Positions 22,527-33,300 of a DNA stretch of 64,000 nucleotides are shown piece after piece. The stretch's first letter is position 1; every line of letters starts with the position of its first letter. The notes under the pieces were generated by a model. That model saw nothing but the letters and a program-made list of their open reading frames with translations. It did not search any database and was not told where the DNA came from. The stretch is from Monarcha castaneiventris obscurior (Eukaryota; Chordata; Aves; Passeriformes; Monarchidae): positions 310,001 through 374,000 of the forward strand of contig JAMPIT010000549.1 of NCBI GenBank assembly GCA_026261815.1. Direction: 5' to 3'. The position numbers were made by a program, and so were the translations under genes.

Positions 22527-24751
22527 CAAAAAAGCAGCAACCAATTCCAGTCCTCCAAGGGCTGAGTCTGCAGATTGGCAGAAAAAAACTCTGCATGTTC
22601 ACGTTCATTCCATAGTTTCCTTTCCTCTGTCCTGCTCCATTCCCAAATGACAGCAAGCAGGACAGAGGAAAGGCACCTCCAAACCTGTCTGAATTGTTGT
22701 TTGGGGGCTTCTTCCTTTAATTTCTCTAAGTTCTTCAACTATTCTTCAACTATTGGGCATTTTCCCGCTTTTGTTGGAGAATACCAAATGTGCATTTCCC
22801 AGCCTCTTCTATTAAAATGAGCAATTCTATCCCTCACATGACCTCACTGAGGAAGATCCTTTCCTCCATTAAGCATTTATCACTTCAGAAAGCATTCCAG
22901 AATTGTCTGTTTAAACGATAGAACAAAGACTGCAGATCATCAGGGAGGGAGCCACCAAACCATCCAAGTATGAAATATTGTTCTCCCTCTGAATGCCAAA
23001 GGATTGCCTTCCATGCCAGGTAAACAACAGTGACAAAACCAGGGGAAACAGTATTTTTTTATTTTTTATATTTGCAGAACTTGTAAAAACACACAAGTTA
23101 TTAGAACCTTTGGGAGCTATCAGCTAAAATAGGGATTGCATGGTCTCATAATTCCAGCTGGAAGCTACCAGAAATTCCTCAAGGGTGAGCAGAGCTAATG
23201 TAGGTCTTGGCATTCAGTCCCAACAAAGACTTGATTGGAGTTTAGTTTGCCTGTTTGCCCTGCAGGTCAGATATTCCACCAGCTGATTTCTCCTCTTTAC
23301 TCTTTTGTTATCTATGAGATGAAATTTATCTTAGGGGCACAAAAATAAATCCTGGCGTGGCTGATCTGCAGTGACACAGTGGCACGGCTGCCAATGGGAG
23401 TTAAAAAAATTAATCTCCTTCTGTGTCAGTTTGAACACAGCAATAGATATCACAGCTCCAAATAATCCTGGTTTTTTCCAGCTGATGAGTCTTTCCTGAA
23501 CGAGATCAATCAGATATGAGCTGTGTTCACATAAAACATTGCACTGACTTGGATTCTGCCTTTGGTGATGGACTTCTTTTATTTATTTTTTAAAAAGACC
23601 TTTAGAACATTTCAGAAGTTTAATGAAATCTTTCAGTCCTAATAATTTTGTACTTATGTGTTTAATGTCAGTATATAGTGTTGTATAGCTTATGAAGGGG
23701 AATTTCAACACTGTCCTTGACTTCACAAGGAAATAAACTTTGAAACCAGCCCTTTGAAAAGGAAAGATGGTGAAATTCTATGAAAAATATTTTAAAGCTA
23801 CATTATTGTAGTCATTGAGTGAAGGTATTTGTTAAATTTGATGGCACTTCTTTCTAAGTCCACTAAAGGACTTAAGCCCAATGGGGAATTTTCTAATTTT
23901 TACTTTAACTTAAAAAAAACCCAACAAACCCAAAACAAACATACAAACCACTCTTTTTGGTTTGGATAAAGGGGATTCAATTTTCCTGCAGGTCTACCTC
24001 AGCTCTGGCAGAGAGCTGCCTGCTGCTTGATCCACACGTCCGACTCGGTGTCACATTTATACTCCAGGCTGTGCTGGCATGGTAGCAAAACATCAATCAT
24101 GTATTTCCACCCTGGGGTCTCAGACACACTTGATATTCACCCTCAGAAATGTTACACATAGACCCTGTCCTTCCAGTGAATACACAAACCAGAACTTTCT
24201 GAAATGACCTGACACGAGGAAAGAGAACAATATCAAGTCTAGATTTCGGAGTCCTTTACTGGGCAATGGTGGAATTCCTGCTGTTCCAGAAGTGTGCGTG
24301 TGCTCAATGGAAACAGGAGAGCAAGGCAGCTACTTAAATTAGCTGCTGGGAAACAAGAATTCAGGAGGAAATAAAATGGAAGTTAATTTGGCCTTAGGAA
24401 TAATAGAAATCATGACACTCAGAGGTGTCTGGATGAGAGCTCAGAGTAGACTAGAACTCACACTGGCTGTCTGTAAGCACTGATAGAATCAATAACCATT
24501 TCTCTTTCCATATCCATCACTCCACACTTTATTTCTTTTCAACTCAAACCATATTTATTTAGGAAATATTTCTCTTCCAGAGACTGCATAAGGGCTACGG
24601 TGCCATGTAAATATCTAGGAAAATATCTTTGAATCTGTAAGCAGAGATACTTCAGGTGAAGAGCTGGGAGTTTTGCTGTCCTGATGCAGAGAGGCAGCAG
24701 GTTTGGTTTATTAGCTGTGTGTTTAGTTCCCTTTCATTTATTTACTGTGAA
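22527..24751. other. Unique AT-rich noncoding DNA
   Basis: Nothing recognised on either strand. Frames at 22520-22738 and 22575-22820 overlap in antisense and are not protein-like. Confidence 0.5.
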
Positions 24752-24910
24752 TTTCACAGACTCACAGATGGATTTAGGTTGGAAAAGCCCTCTGAGATCA
24801 TTGACTCCAATCTTTCCCCCAGCACTGCCAAGGCCACCACTAACCCATGTCCCCAAGTGCCACATTCACAGCTCTCTTAAATCCCTCCAGGGATGGGGAC
24901 TCCACTCTTT
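24752..24910 (-). mobile_element. CR1 LINE 3' end, diverged
   Basis: TTCACAGACTCACAGATGG is a mutated octamer end. It is followed by AGGTTGGAAAAGCCCTCTGA, AGATCATTGACTCCAATC, CACTGCCAAGGCCACCACTA, CCAAGTGCCACATTCACA and CTCCAGGGATGGGGACTCCA. This is the CR1 subgroup with a GCCAAGGCCACCACT module. Confidence 0.9.
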
Positions 24911-25550
24911 GTTGGAACAAGTAGTATTAAAGTGTTAAAAGTGTTTTCTGTCCATTCCTTCCATTCCAAAGCAGATTTCATTTCCAAGTTCTTACAGCAC
25001 ACTTGAATTTTCTTAAAAAAATTTTCATCCAATGTCATCTGAACAATCTGAATTGGAGCTCTGATTCTTTCCTACTCTTGTGGATTGAATAAATATTTGT
25101 GTTTTTAAAAAATAATTTTAAATTACAGTGTACAGTGTATTAAACCAGACTATAATCTGTAGCAAAAATTGGCTACTACAGGGTAAAAAAGAAATCATTC
25201 AATTTGAGATTGCAAAGGGTAAAAGTTGACATTTTGAAGGAATTTTTTCCCTGAAGAAAAATGACTTGTGACATTGATTCAGCATAGAAAACTGAAACGC
25301 ATTTGAAAAACTCATTTAAACTGAATTATGAAGACTGGACTTTCAGAGATAAATCCACATTCTGTAGAGAATAAGCTTAAATATGATATTTTCTCCACAA
25401 ACCTCTTGTTACAAGTGTGATATTGAAGTCCAAGTGTGTATTCTGGTCTATTAACGTGCAATGGCTATGTGAACTTTGTCATTACATCCTGCTGGTCATA
25501 ACATGATTATTCTATGAAAAATTTCTAAACATTTACAGAGTCTAATGCTG
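24911..25550. other. Unique AT-rich noncoding DNA
   Basis: No gene or repeat seen. Confidence 0.5.
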
Positions 25551-25680
25551 TTGGGGTTTTTTGGGGGGCGGGTTGGGTGGTTTTTTTGTTTGTTTTTTGG
25601 GGTTTTGGGGGGTTTTTCGTTTGGGGTTTTTTTTTTTGGTTGGTTGGTTTCGGGTTTTTTTGGTTTGTTATTTTTTTTCA
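25551..25680 (+). repeat. G/T-only low-complexity tract with G-quadruplex-type motif
   Basis: Almost entirely G and T on the plus strand. Four G-runs at 25553-25556, 25563-25568, 25570-25572 and 25575-25577 have loops of 6, 1 and 2 bases, satisfying the usual G3+N1-7 pattern. More G-runs follow at 25599, 25607, 25623 and 25652. An A-rich segment follows at 25684-25710. The Gly-Phe-rich open frames here are low-complexity artefacts. Confidence 0.9.
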
Positions 25681-26068
25681 GGGAGAAAAAAAAAAAAGAA
25701 AGGAAGAAAACAGAAGGACAGCTTTGACATTAATACATGAGCATGCAGAGCAGGCAGAGCCTGCTGAGAGTGTCTGTCATGGCTCGGCTCATTGTCCCCA
25801 ACAGCAAGAATGGAAGGACACATCATAAATCCCAACGAGGAGGATCTGGAGAGGAAGAGAATCCATTCTGCCGAGACTGATGTGGCAACAGGGTTATTTG
25901 GAGACCGGGCCAAAAGATGGTAAGAACAGACAAAATTACTGATGTACGAACATGAGGAAAAATCAATTCTTCTAAGTGTAATTTTGTTTGTAAAGCAATT
26001 TTTACTGTAATCACACTCAAAGTAGTAGTGAAGGTATTTTTAAAATTCTGAATGAATTGCTCTGCACA
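25681..26068. other. Unique DNA with a short exon-like open segment
   Basis: In one plus frame codons are open from just after a stop at 25765-25767 to a stop at 25921-25923. An ATG at 25810 begins Met-Glu-Gly-His-Ile-Ile-Asn-Pro-Asn-Glu-Glu-Asp. The segment ends at AAAGATG followed by GTAAGA, a good splice-donor match near 25920. Its composition is hydrophilic and less AT-rich than its surroundings. I recognise no protein family. It could be a terminal or decayed exon, or chance. Confidence 0.25.
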
Positions 26069-26405
26069 TTTGCAGATGACACCAGGCTGTGGCTGACACG
26101 CCTGAAGGGTGGGATGTCATCCAGTGGAATGTTGCAATAGGAAAAGGGGTAATGGTCTGACACTAAAAGAGAGTCAATTAAGATTGGATGGAAGAAAAAA
26201 GTTCTTTATAATGAGGTTGTTAAAACTTTGGAAGAGGTTTTCCAGAGAAGCTGTGGCTGCCCCATCCCTGGAACCATTCAGTGTCAGGTTGGACAGGGCT
26301 CTGAGCACCCTGGTCTAATGGAAGATTGTCCTGCTCACTGCAGGAGGGTTGGAATGAGACCTTTAAAGGTGCCTTTTGACCCAAACTATTTTGTGATTCT
26401 ATGAT
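26069..26405 (+). mobile_element. CR1 LINE with ORF2 remnant and internal deletion
   Basis: The 5' part encodes the reverse-transcriptase active-site remnant Phe-Ala-Asp-Asp-Thr-Arg-Leu (26069-26089). After a frameshift it gives Ala-Val-Ala-Asp-Thr-Pro-Glu-Gly-Trp-Asp-Val-Ile-Gln (about 26088-26126), the known CR1 ADDT...DTPEG region. It then jumps to the C-terminal segment (frame 26109-26318) with Arg-Gly-Asn-Gly-Leu and Arg-Glu-Ala-Val-Ala-Ala-Pro-Ser-Leu-Glu. The 3' untranslated end follows, finishing GTGATTCTATGAT. ORF2 sequence between the two coding pieces is missing. Dead copy. Confidence 0.93.
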
Positions 26406-27849
26406 ATATTTTGAACAAGGTTATCTTGGCACTGTCATAAAACCTTTATTTAAGAGAACAGCATAAAATGAAATTTTCCATTTGATTTGACACCGTAGCG
26501 ACTTTTTTTGTAGCCTTATACTCTTCCCTCATCTAAAACAGATCCCTTACTTTCCTTCTAATTTCCCTCCGTGACCTGTTCATTAAGCTTTAAAAGAGAC
26601 AGAGAAACTCAGCTTCAAACGCAATTGGATGTCAAACTCTTGCCAAAGGAAAATTTGCAGCAAAGCAAATTCACTTTTAAAAGATTTAATTATTGTTTTT
26701 GAATGGAAATATATAGCAAAGATCCCAAGATTTTCCTGAATCAAACACAGGAATTTCATAAATCCAGGGCTGAACTGATGTACATTGCTGCAGGACTGAT
26801 ATCTTCTGGTCTGGGACTTGGGAGCAGTCATGGACAAAGTCCTGGTGTTTGGAAGTCTTTGGTCAGACCCCTGAGCTGGACTTGGAGTTAGATATGGAAG
26901 ACTCTAGACCCATGAGATAAAGGAACCAACAGCAGGACATAGGTCCCAGTGTTTTGGGAGTCTTGTGGAGAGCCCAGTGTCTCAAAACTCTGGAAATATC
27001 AAGTTTTTGCAGTGCTCACTGGAGAGCTGGTCTGAAATCAGGGGTGATCTCCATGAGCAGGAATGACTTGAGAAGAAAGGGTTTAAGATTAAAGCCACAA
27101 AAATATCCAGGATTTTCTTTTGCCTTGAACAAATTTTATTTGATAAATTGAGTCCTAAATAAAATTTCAAAAACTAGAATGCTGTGTTTCAACCAAGTCT
27201 GTCCTCCTCATGTGTCTTCTAAAAACAGCTACAGAAAAAAACTCCAAATTTGTAGGACCTGACCTGATTACACAGACATCAATAGCACTTTTTAGGTGTC
27301 TTAAATGGCAACAGATTGGAGACTTAGGTTGGGCAGATTTGCAAAGTAGTAAAAGTCATAAACTCCTTGAGGTCTCTTATTGGAACAGATCATAAGGATG
27401 ACACTTTGAGAAAAGCACAGTAGTGAGAATTTTTTTAGGGCTGAACATGTTTTCTAACAAAATAATTAATGTCCTCGAACAGAAGAAGCCCTAAACCCCC
27501 ACTAACTTGCAGTCAATTACCTCAGGCAGTATATTGTGTAAACACTGGATAATAACATCTCTCCTCAGTTACAGGAACCAGGATTTTCTCTTTTAAAGTG
27601 GTTTTACAGCTTGCTGTTTGCATGGTCTCAGAGTCCTTAGGTGCAATTTTGAGGCCAAAAAAGGACTTAGTTTTATCTTCGGATTTGCAAAATAAACCCC
27701 TCTAGGGAAAGCTCCACACTTAACCTCTCTCTTCCCATAGTGCTGTTATCCAAAGAGGAAAACCAGGTACCAGGAGAGGAATTCTGTGTCCTTTGGAGAA
27801 GGAAATCTGCATAAGCTGTATCACCAGTTGGACTTGTTGTGACAGCTCC
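26406..27849. other. Unique AT-rich noncoding DNA
   Basis: No gene or known repeat. Frames at 26583-26837, 26703-26891 and 26954-27151 are unremarkable. Confidence 0.5.
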
Positions 27850-27985
27850 TGATAATTAATGTCTCTGCAGAACAGGGATCAACAGGCTGTAAACTTCAGA
27901 GATAATCACATCTGTGTGAATTTCAATTTCTAGGGGAGCAGTTGATAATTAATGCTCCTAATAAGCATGAGCAGCTTAATGAAAG
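27850..27985. promoter_or_regulatory. Candidate regulatory element with duplicated TAATTA motif
   Basis: The 12-mer TGATAATTAATG occurs at 27850-27861 and again at 27943-27954, 93 bases apart, with GATAATCA at 27901-27908 between them and CTTAATGA just after. TAATTA cores are homeodomain-type binding words. No repeat family covers this stretch. Function is inference only; AT-rich DNA yields such words by chance. Confidence 0.25.
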
Positions 27986-28535
27986 AACAGTTTATATTTA
28001 TAAACAACTTTTTTGTCAGAAAGACTCCCAGCCCTGCTCATGGGCCATATCAGCACCTACAAACTGTCTGTAGCCAACATTGATGGAGGGAAACTGTTTT
28101 CCAGTTCAAACTCCATTCTCCAAAGCATGTTTTTGTTTATTTCTCTGGTTTTTCCAACTGCATTTAATTAGCATTGGAAATTAATCGCTTCAGAGCTTAA
28201 ATACTTAAAAGCCAATGTGGTTCAGTGGGAACCATTTGTTTGTCACAGTAGATAATTGAACACAACCTTGAAAAATAAAATGACGTGTTCCTTTAGTATG
28301 TTTTGCACTGATTTGATGATTTAAAATGGCAGATAGGCACAGGCCACAGTGAACCTGGTCAGCCTGTGAAGCTCAGAGACACTTGTGGCAATGCCAGTGC
28401 TTTCCAGTCGTCACCCAAGTAACACCAAACCGTAATTTATCTGCCTTTGTTAAAGCTGAGTCGTACCCCATTCCTTCAGCCATTGTGCCTCATAACTTAC
28501 TGATTTCATTTATTTATTTAATTATTTCTCCATCC
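27986..28535. other. Unique AT-rich noncoding DNA
   Basis: Nothing recognised, apart from a TTTATTTATTTAATTATTT run just before the next CR1. Confidence 0.5.
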
Positions 28536-28677
28536 CCATCCCTGGCACTGTCCAAGGCCAGGTTGGACAGGGCTTGGAGTGACCTGGTCTAGTGGAAGGT
28601 GTCCCTGCTCATGGCAGGGGGTGGAACGAGATGAGCTTTCAGGTCCCTTCCAACCCAGATCATTCTATAATTCCATG
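28536..28677 (+). mobile_element. CR1 LINE 3' end
   Basis: CCATCCCTGGCACTGTCCAA, GGCCAGGTTGGACAGGGCTT, GGAAGGTGTCCCTGCTCATG and TTTCAGGTCCCTTCCAACCC are in order, ending in a decayed octamer (CATTCTATAATTCCATG). Confidence 0.95.
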
Positions 28678-29454
28678 GTTTTTAATAGTGTTTCTGAGTA
28701 TAGCCTTTAAATTTCTCAGCTCTCATAGCTGGGTGAAAGGGATCAGCCGCATTTTAGGAAATTTTGTTTTCAGCACTTACAAAGGTAAAAGATCCGTTGT
28801 GTCCTCCACAAAATGCAACAGAGTTGTGTAATACTTCCTTTTCCTTTTTTGTTTCCTGACAATTTCTTCCAGCTACTATTCCAAGAGCTGGTATTTTGGA
28901 TCTTTCTATTTACTGCTTGTGCCACTCTGCATTGCACCATTTGAAGAGCTTGACTCCTGTGCTTTCTTAATGCTGCAAGCGTTGTTTTAACCACAATTCA
29001 AGGGTTTGGATCTCTTCCTTAAGGAGGTGGAATTTCCCTTCAAGAACAGTTGAACAAAAGCTGGATATTTTGTATCCAATTCAGGAAATATTTGGCGCAT
29101 CCCATTTACTTTAGAAAGATTATTTCCATGGAGACTGAAAATGTACTGGTTCCTTGAGGAGGAAGACACAAAACATCATTTGTAAATGAAATCTTCTGCA
29201 AATGTAAACAGAAATCATCTCTTATGTTTATAGAGAAAAACCAATTAGAGAGTTTCAAATAATCTCCCCAGGAGCTCAGTCCTTTGGAAAAATGCTTGTC
29301 TTTTAAGTGTCTGTAGTGGTCAATAACAGTTGGATCCACTTTTTGGAGACTCACTTGAGGCACAACCCTTGCTCCCAATCCCATGCTAAGCTGAATGTGT
29401 TGTTCCGTGATTTCCTTTGTACAATTGCTCATCATTCTGTGAAAGAGTATTAAA
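28678..29454. other. Unique noncoding DNA
   Basis: No gene or known repeat. The open frame at 29106-29435 (minus) lacks a domain. Confidence 0.5.
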
Positions 29455-29860
29455 TAAAAAGAAGATTTTTAATGCATCAGAGCCTGCTAATCAGAGCTGC
29501 TTTATTACATTTCGGCGGGGTAAGTGTGCTAATGACTGCATAATGTGTTTGCACTGCAATGTGATTTCACTGCAGTTTGTTTGAAAGCCTAATTGTGCCC
29601 AGCTGCCTGGGTTTGCATGATGGACAGCTGATACTCAGCATCTCCCTGCTAATGCAGGGTCCAGGGGGGACTTGGGCTGGATTGTTTACTCCAATTGAGC
29701 TCTGACAAAAGGGACTGTGCCATCAGCAGCCGCTGTAACACCTAATGAATCGCTGCTGGGATTTTACTTTGTGTGCCAATTAAATGCTGGATGGGTGTGA
29801 GCCAGCGTCAGGTTTGTGAAGCATTTGTTATGCATAGTAGAGAAGAGTGCATTATTAATT
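29455..29860. promoter_or_regulatory. Candidate conserved developmental enhancer
   Basis: Repeat-free and dense in transcription-factor-like words: TAATGCA, GCTAATCA, GCTAATGA, CCTAATTG, CCTAATGAATC and CAATTAAA (homeodomain type), two CAGCTG E-boxes at about 29601 and 29625, TTTGCATGA (octamer-like) and TTGTTTAC (forkhead type). A perfect 6-base-arm palindrome CCCTGC-TAAT-GCAGGG lies at 29644-29659. The mix of GC content and motif density resembles vertebrate conserved noncoding elements, but conservation cannot be tested here. Confidence 0.35.
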
Positions 29861-30558
29861 GTGTTTCATGTTTATGGAGCTTCCATTGTATAGGGATCTC
29901 AAACACACCTGGGAATTTTGAGGTGTTCATGGTCATCAGGGCACCGAAGGGAAACTGAGAGGCATTGGCAATGACTGTTTAAATTTATGCAACAAAATCC
30001 AAAACCAAATGTAGGTATCCTGAGATCAGACTCCTGCTTCTAACACCAAACATACTTCCAAAGCCCGGAAAATTCCAGACTGCATGCCAAGTATTAAGCT
30101 CCTTGTTAAACTGAGTCACCAGAATTAGTCTGATAATAACAAAATGTGAAGATACCCCGGTTCATGTGGAAATACAGTGAAAATAAAACCGTAGTTAATT
30201 TTTCTTCACTATTACATGGTTTACAAAGGGTAGGGAATCCTTGCCTGCTCCAATGCCCCGGGACAGACTCCTGCAGTAGATGTCAGGTCAGCTATGGACA
30301 CACATTAGGATGCAGAGACTTGCAGAGAGGTTCAAACTCTTGGGTTTGGGCATTGGTTCAACATCTTGTCCCAAAGAACCAGATCCAGCTGCCTGCTGAA
30401 GCACAACTCTTCCCAGAGGTGTAACTTAATCATCCCAGAAAGGTGAGCAACAGTTCAGAGCCGTGCGAAGGAGCGTAAAGAAAAGCAAGTGCAAAACGAG
30501 CCAGACAAACACGGATATATCAGTCTGTGCTTCTAACACTTCTGCTACAGATATAATT
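29861..30558. other. Unique noncoding DNA
   Basis: No gene or repeat recognised. The open frame at 30146-30424 has no family signature. Confidence 0.5.
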
Positions 30559-30622
30559 GGGGTTGGAACTAAATGATCTCTAGTGATCCCTTTCCAGCCC
30601 AAGCCATTCTGGGATTCTATGA
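30559..30622 (+). mobile_element. CR1 LINE, extreme 3' end
   Basis: GGGTTGGAACTAAATGATCT, CCCTTTCCAGCCCAAGCC and ATTCTGGGATTCTATGA form the last 60 or so bases of a CR1. Confidence 0.88.
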
Positions 30623-30782
30623 CTTATTCCAACTACTCTGAAACACTGGATTGATGCAGAGCTACCTCAAAATGCGGCCCATAAAAGTTAAAGGAAATGG
30701 AAATCACTGTATATTCAGTTGCTCATTTGACCTGGTACAACTTTGAGGCAACAGATGGAAACTGAAAAGTTTCAGTGCTGAC
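30623..30782. other. Unique spacer between CR1 tail and solo LTR
   Basis: Short unique sequence. Its last four bases, TGAC, are the left flank of the LTR. Confidence 0.5.
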
Positions 30783-31221
30783 TGATGCCTTCTCCAGCCA
30801 CCCAGAAACAGAGACTAGACAAGAGTAAGGGAATAAAGATAGGTGTTTATTTGAAGGGCCTTCAAGGCACACCCTGGGGAGCCAGAGGCTGCCTCCATAA
30901 AATGGACCCCAAGATGGACGACAGGTCACGAGTTCTTCACACCTTTATAGGTTTGGTTCATTTGCATACCACAGTTAATTCTCCAATTAAAGCCCCAGTT
31001 TAATGATGTAATTCCCCTCAGCTTGCTCCCCCCTTAGAGTCTTTGGTTTACACATTTTGGGCCTAGAAGAGCCTGGCTGTCCTTGAAGGCAAAGCCTGGA
31101 GAGGCTTTGTTATGTCTGCCCAGCAACAGAGAGCAGAAATTACAGGCTACAAGGAACTTCAGAGTTACACTCTAAGCAGTACAGAAATTGTAAAATATAA
31201 AAGTTAAAACCTAAGGCATCA
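30783..31221 (-). mobile_element. Solo LTR, family A, copy 2 (inverted)
   Basis: 439 bases with the same TGATGCC...GGCATCA ends as copies 1 and 3, in opposite orientation. Flanking bases are TGAC (left) and TGAT (right), a 4-base duplication with one mismatch. In its own orientation it has the octamer (plus strand ATTTGCAT at 30960-30967), TATA-like signal (TTTATA at 30944-30949) and polyadenylation signal (TTTATT at 30846-30851). It keeps the 12 bases missing from copy 1. It differs from copies 1 and 3 in one block (plus strand about 31110-31127), suggesting a sister subfamily. No viral internal region adjoins it. Confidence 0.93.
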
Positions 31222-32035
31222 TGATGAACTATTAGACAGAACTGCTGCTGTCAAAATATCATTAGACAAGACTTTGATAACACCTGCCCATCTCCAGCTG
31301 ACTGAATTATTCTGGTTCAGAGCTCATCCCAGCAGTGGACAAACTTTGCACTTTCTGTAACACCCTCAGGGAGGAGACCACAGTGTTGGAGGAACCTCTG
31401 AAGCGACTAAAAATTGGATTTAAATATGGGTAAATCAAAGAGATTTGGTCAGCTGCGGGATGAGTGAAGCCATTGCTTACTTATGTTGGCAAGATAATAT
31501 AGAAGGTCGGAATTATTGAACAAAATAGCTCCTTGGAGGGGTGGAATCAGCACATCTGGGGGGTCTGTGGAGCTGTTTAAATGCTTGTACTTTGGGTATA
31601 AGCATTGTGAGAAATGATGGAGCCACCAGCCAGGGCCTGGCAGGTTTACAGGTGGGATGTGAGTGGCCCAGACAAGAGTTTTGTGGCTCTGTGGTGCTGG
31701 TCTAAACTGGGCCAGATATGCAGGGCCTTGCTTGGTGTGTTGTGCACATGTTTGTGTGCATCAGGGAATATAACCTGCTGTCTTGCTGTATAATTTTTAG
31801 ATTTTCTGCCACTGACTGACACGCTCTGCTCTTGCTGCCACCCACCCCAACTGAGGAAGCACTGAGGGGATTGTGAAAACAGAAATTATTCCTGTTGCTC
31901 TGGTGTATTGCAGCTGTGCTGACATCTCCACTGGATAACAGGGATGGAGGGATTTCTGCTCCAACCTCAGTATTTAATATCAATATAATTGTCAGGGGAC
32001 TGGACACACATTGATAGTGATGTGTAAATCCACAG
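31222..32035. other. Unique noncoding DNA
   Basis: No gene or known repeat. The frame at 31702-32040 (minus) runs toward the next CR1 and has no domain. Confidence 0.5.
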
Positions 32036-32272
32036 CACAAGAGGGAATGGCCCCAAGCTGTGCCAGGAGAGGCTCAGGTTGGGCATCAGCAGGAATTTCT
32101 TCCTGGAAAGGGTGGTCAGGCCTTGGCAGGGGCTGCCCAGGGAGGCGTTGGAGTCCCCATCCCTGGAGGTGTCCAAGGAAGGGCTGGAGGTGGCACTCAG
32201 TGGGCATCAGGCACAGCTTGGACTCGATGGTCCTGGAGGGCTTTTCCGACCTCAGTGATTCTGGGATTCTAG
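32036..32272 (+). mobile_element. CR1 LINE 3' end, about 240 bp
   Basis: GAGGGAATGGCCCCAAGCTG, CAGGAGAGGCTCAGGTTGGG, GGAATTTCTTCCTGGAAAGG, GTGGTCAGGCCTTGGCAGGG, GAGGTGTCCAAGGAAGGGCT and GGACTCGATGGTCCTGGAGG lead to CTCAGTGATTCTGGGATTCT. This is a different CR1 subfamily from the GGGGCTTGGAGCAACCTGG type. The 32011-32328 open frame is CR1-derived. Confidence 0.96.
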
Positions 32273-32619
32273 GAAACAATGCATCAATTCTTTTTGTATT
32301 ATTCATTCCAATTCTACAAATAGTATAAATTCACTTCTCAAGCCTGCACAGGACTGGATGTTTTCCCTCAGATTTTGGCCTCAATGCAACTTTGTGGCTC
32401 TGTGGGGCTGGTTCTGAAGCTCATTTCAAAGCCAAGAGATATCCAGCCATATCCACCCCAATCAGATCCCTTTCTGACCCCCCGTGGCTCCAGAAGAATT
32501 CTCGTTTAAGATTCTGCTCTCAAACGCAACCATCAGTTCATGGTTGTTATTCTTGCAGCGTAACTCTTGGGATGCAAATGAGAACTGTCTCTATCTACCT
32601 GTGTATCTGAGTTTCCTTT
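32273..32619. other. Unique noncoding DNA
   Basis: No recognisable repeat or gene. Confidence 0.5.
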
Positions 32620-33300
32620 TTGCATATTCTAATTGATTAGGTTGAAAATAAATGACAGTATTCTATTTGCTTAGGCAGAACCGGGCATATTAATTCATTT
32701 ATTCTGTAACACTGGTAAATAATGATGATTTACTTCTCATTTGCATAGGAAAATATTCAAGCAGCTTTTGGCTACTAATGAACACCCTGGGAAGCAGTTG
32801 AAGATGGTCAGTAAAGCGTTTTTTTTTCTTACTGACAGTTCAAGTGTCACGAGCAAGCACTAATATTTATTGAAACTCAGCTTCAGAGCTGAAGAAAGAC
32901 GTGCAAGACCTGCTCCATTCCTGTACCTTTTAAAACACTGGCTCTTTGTTCCTTTGTCCTGGCTACGTGTGACATTTTCTTTTTAAAGCTGAAACATGGG
33001 AAGGCAAATGTCCCCTGCAGACCCTGGGCTAGTCAAAGAGCTGTCTTCTTTTTGTTGTTTCTTCCGGAAACACTGCTTTGAAAGAAATCACTGTTGTAGA
33101 ACCAATTAGGTTCTTTAGGTGGATCATTTCTCAGTCACTGGAATAATGAATTCCCATTTGCTCAAAGGGTTGCATTCACCGTTCAGTGGCTAAACAAACA
33201 GGAATTCATTGCCACAGCTAGGCAACCAGAATTACTTATGCATTCTTTTCAGAATCTTTCTTTTTTCATCTTTATTCAATTCACCATAAAGATTATTGTT
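32620..33300. promoter_or_regulatory. Candidate conserved noncoding interval
   Basis: Repeat-free, with many homeodomain and POU-type words: CTAATTGATTAGG, CATATTAATTCATTTATTC, TTTGCATAGG, CTACTAATGAACA, CCAATTAGG and ATAATGAATTC. Similar in style to 29455-29860 but more AT-rich, so the case is weaker. Confidence 0.22.

Noticed and set aside
25545..25828. Gly/Phe/Trp-rich open frames
   Set aside because: Produced by the G/T low-complexity tract; no protein-like composition.
31661..32420. Short similarity between about 31680-31710 and 32385-32415 (TTTGTGGCTCTGTGG...GCTGGT)
   Set aside because: Only about 25 matching bases with no shared flanks; too little to call a repeat.
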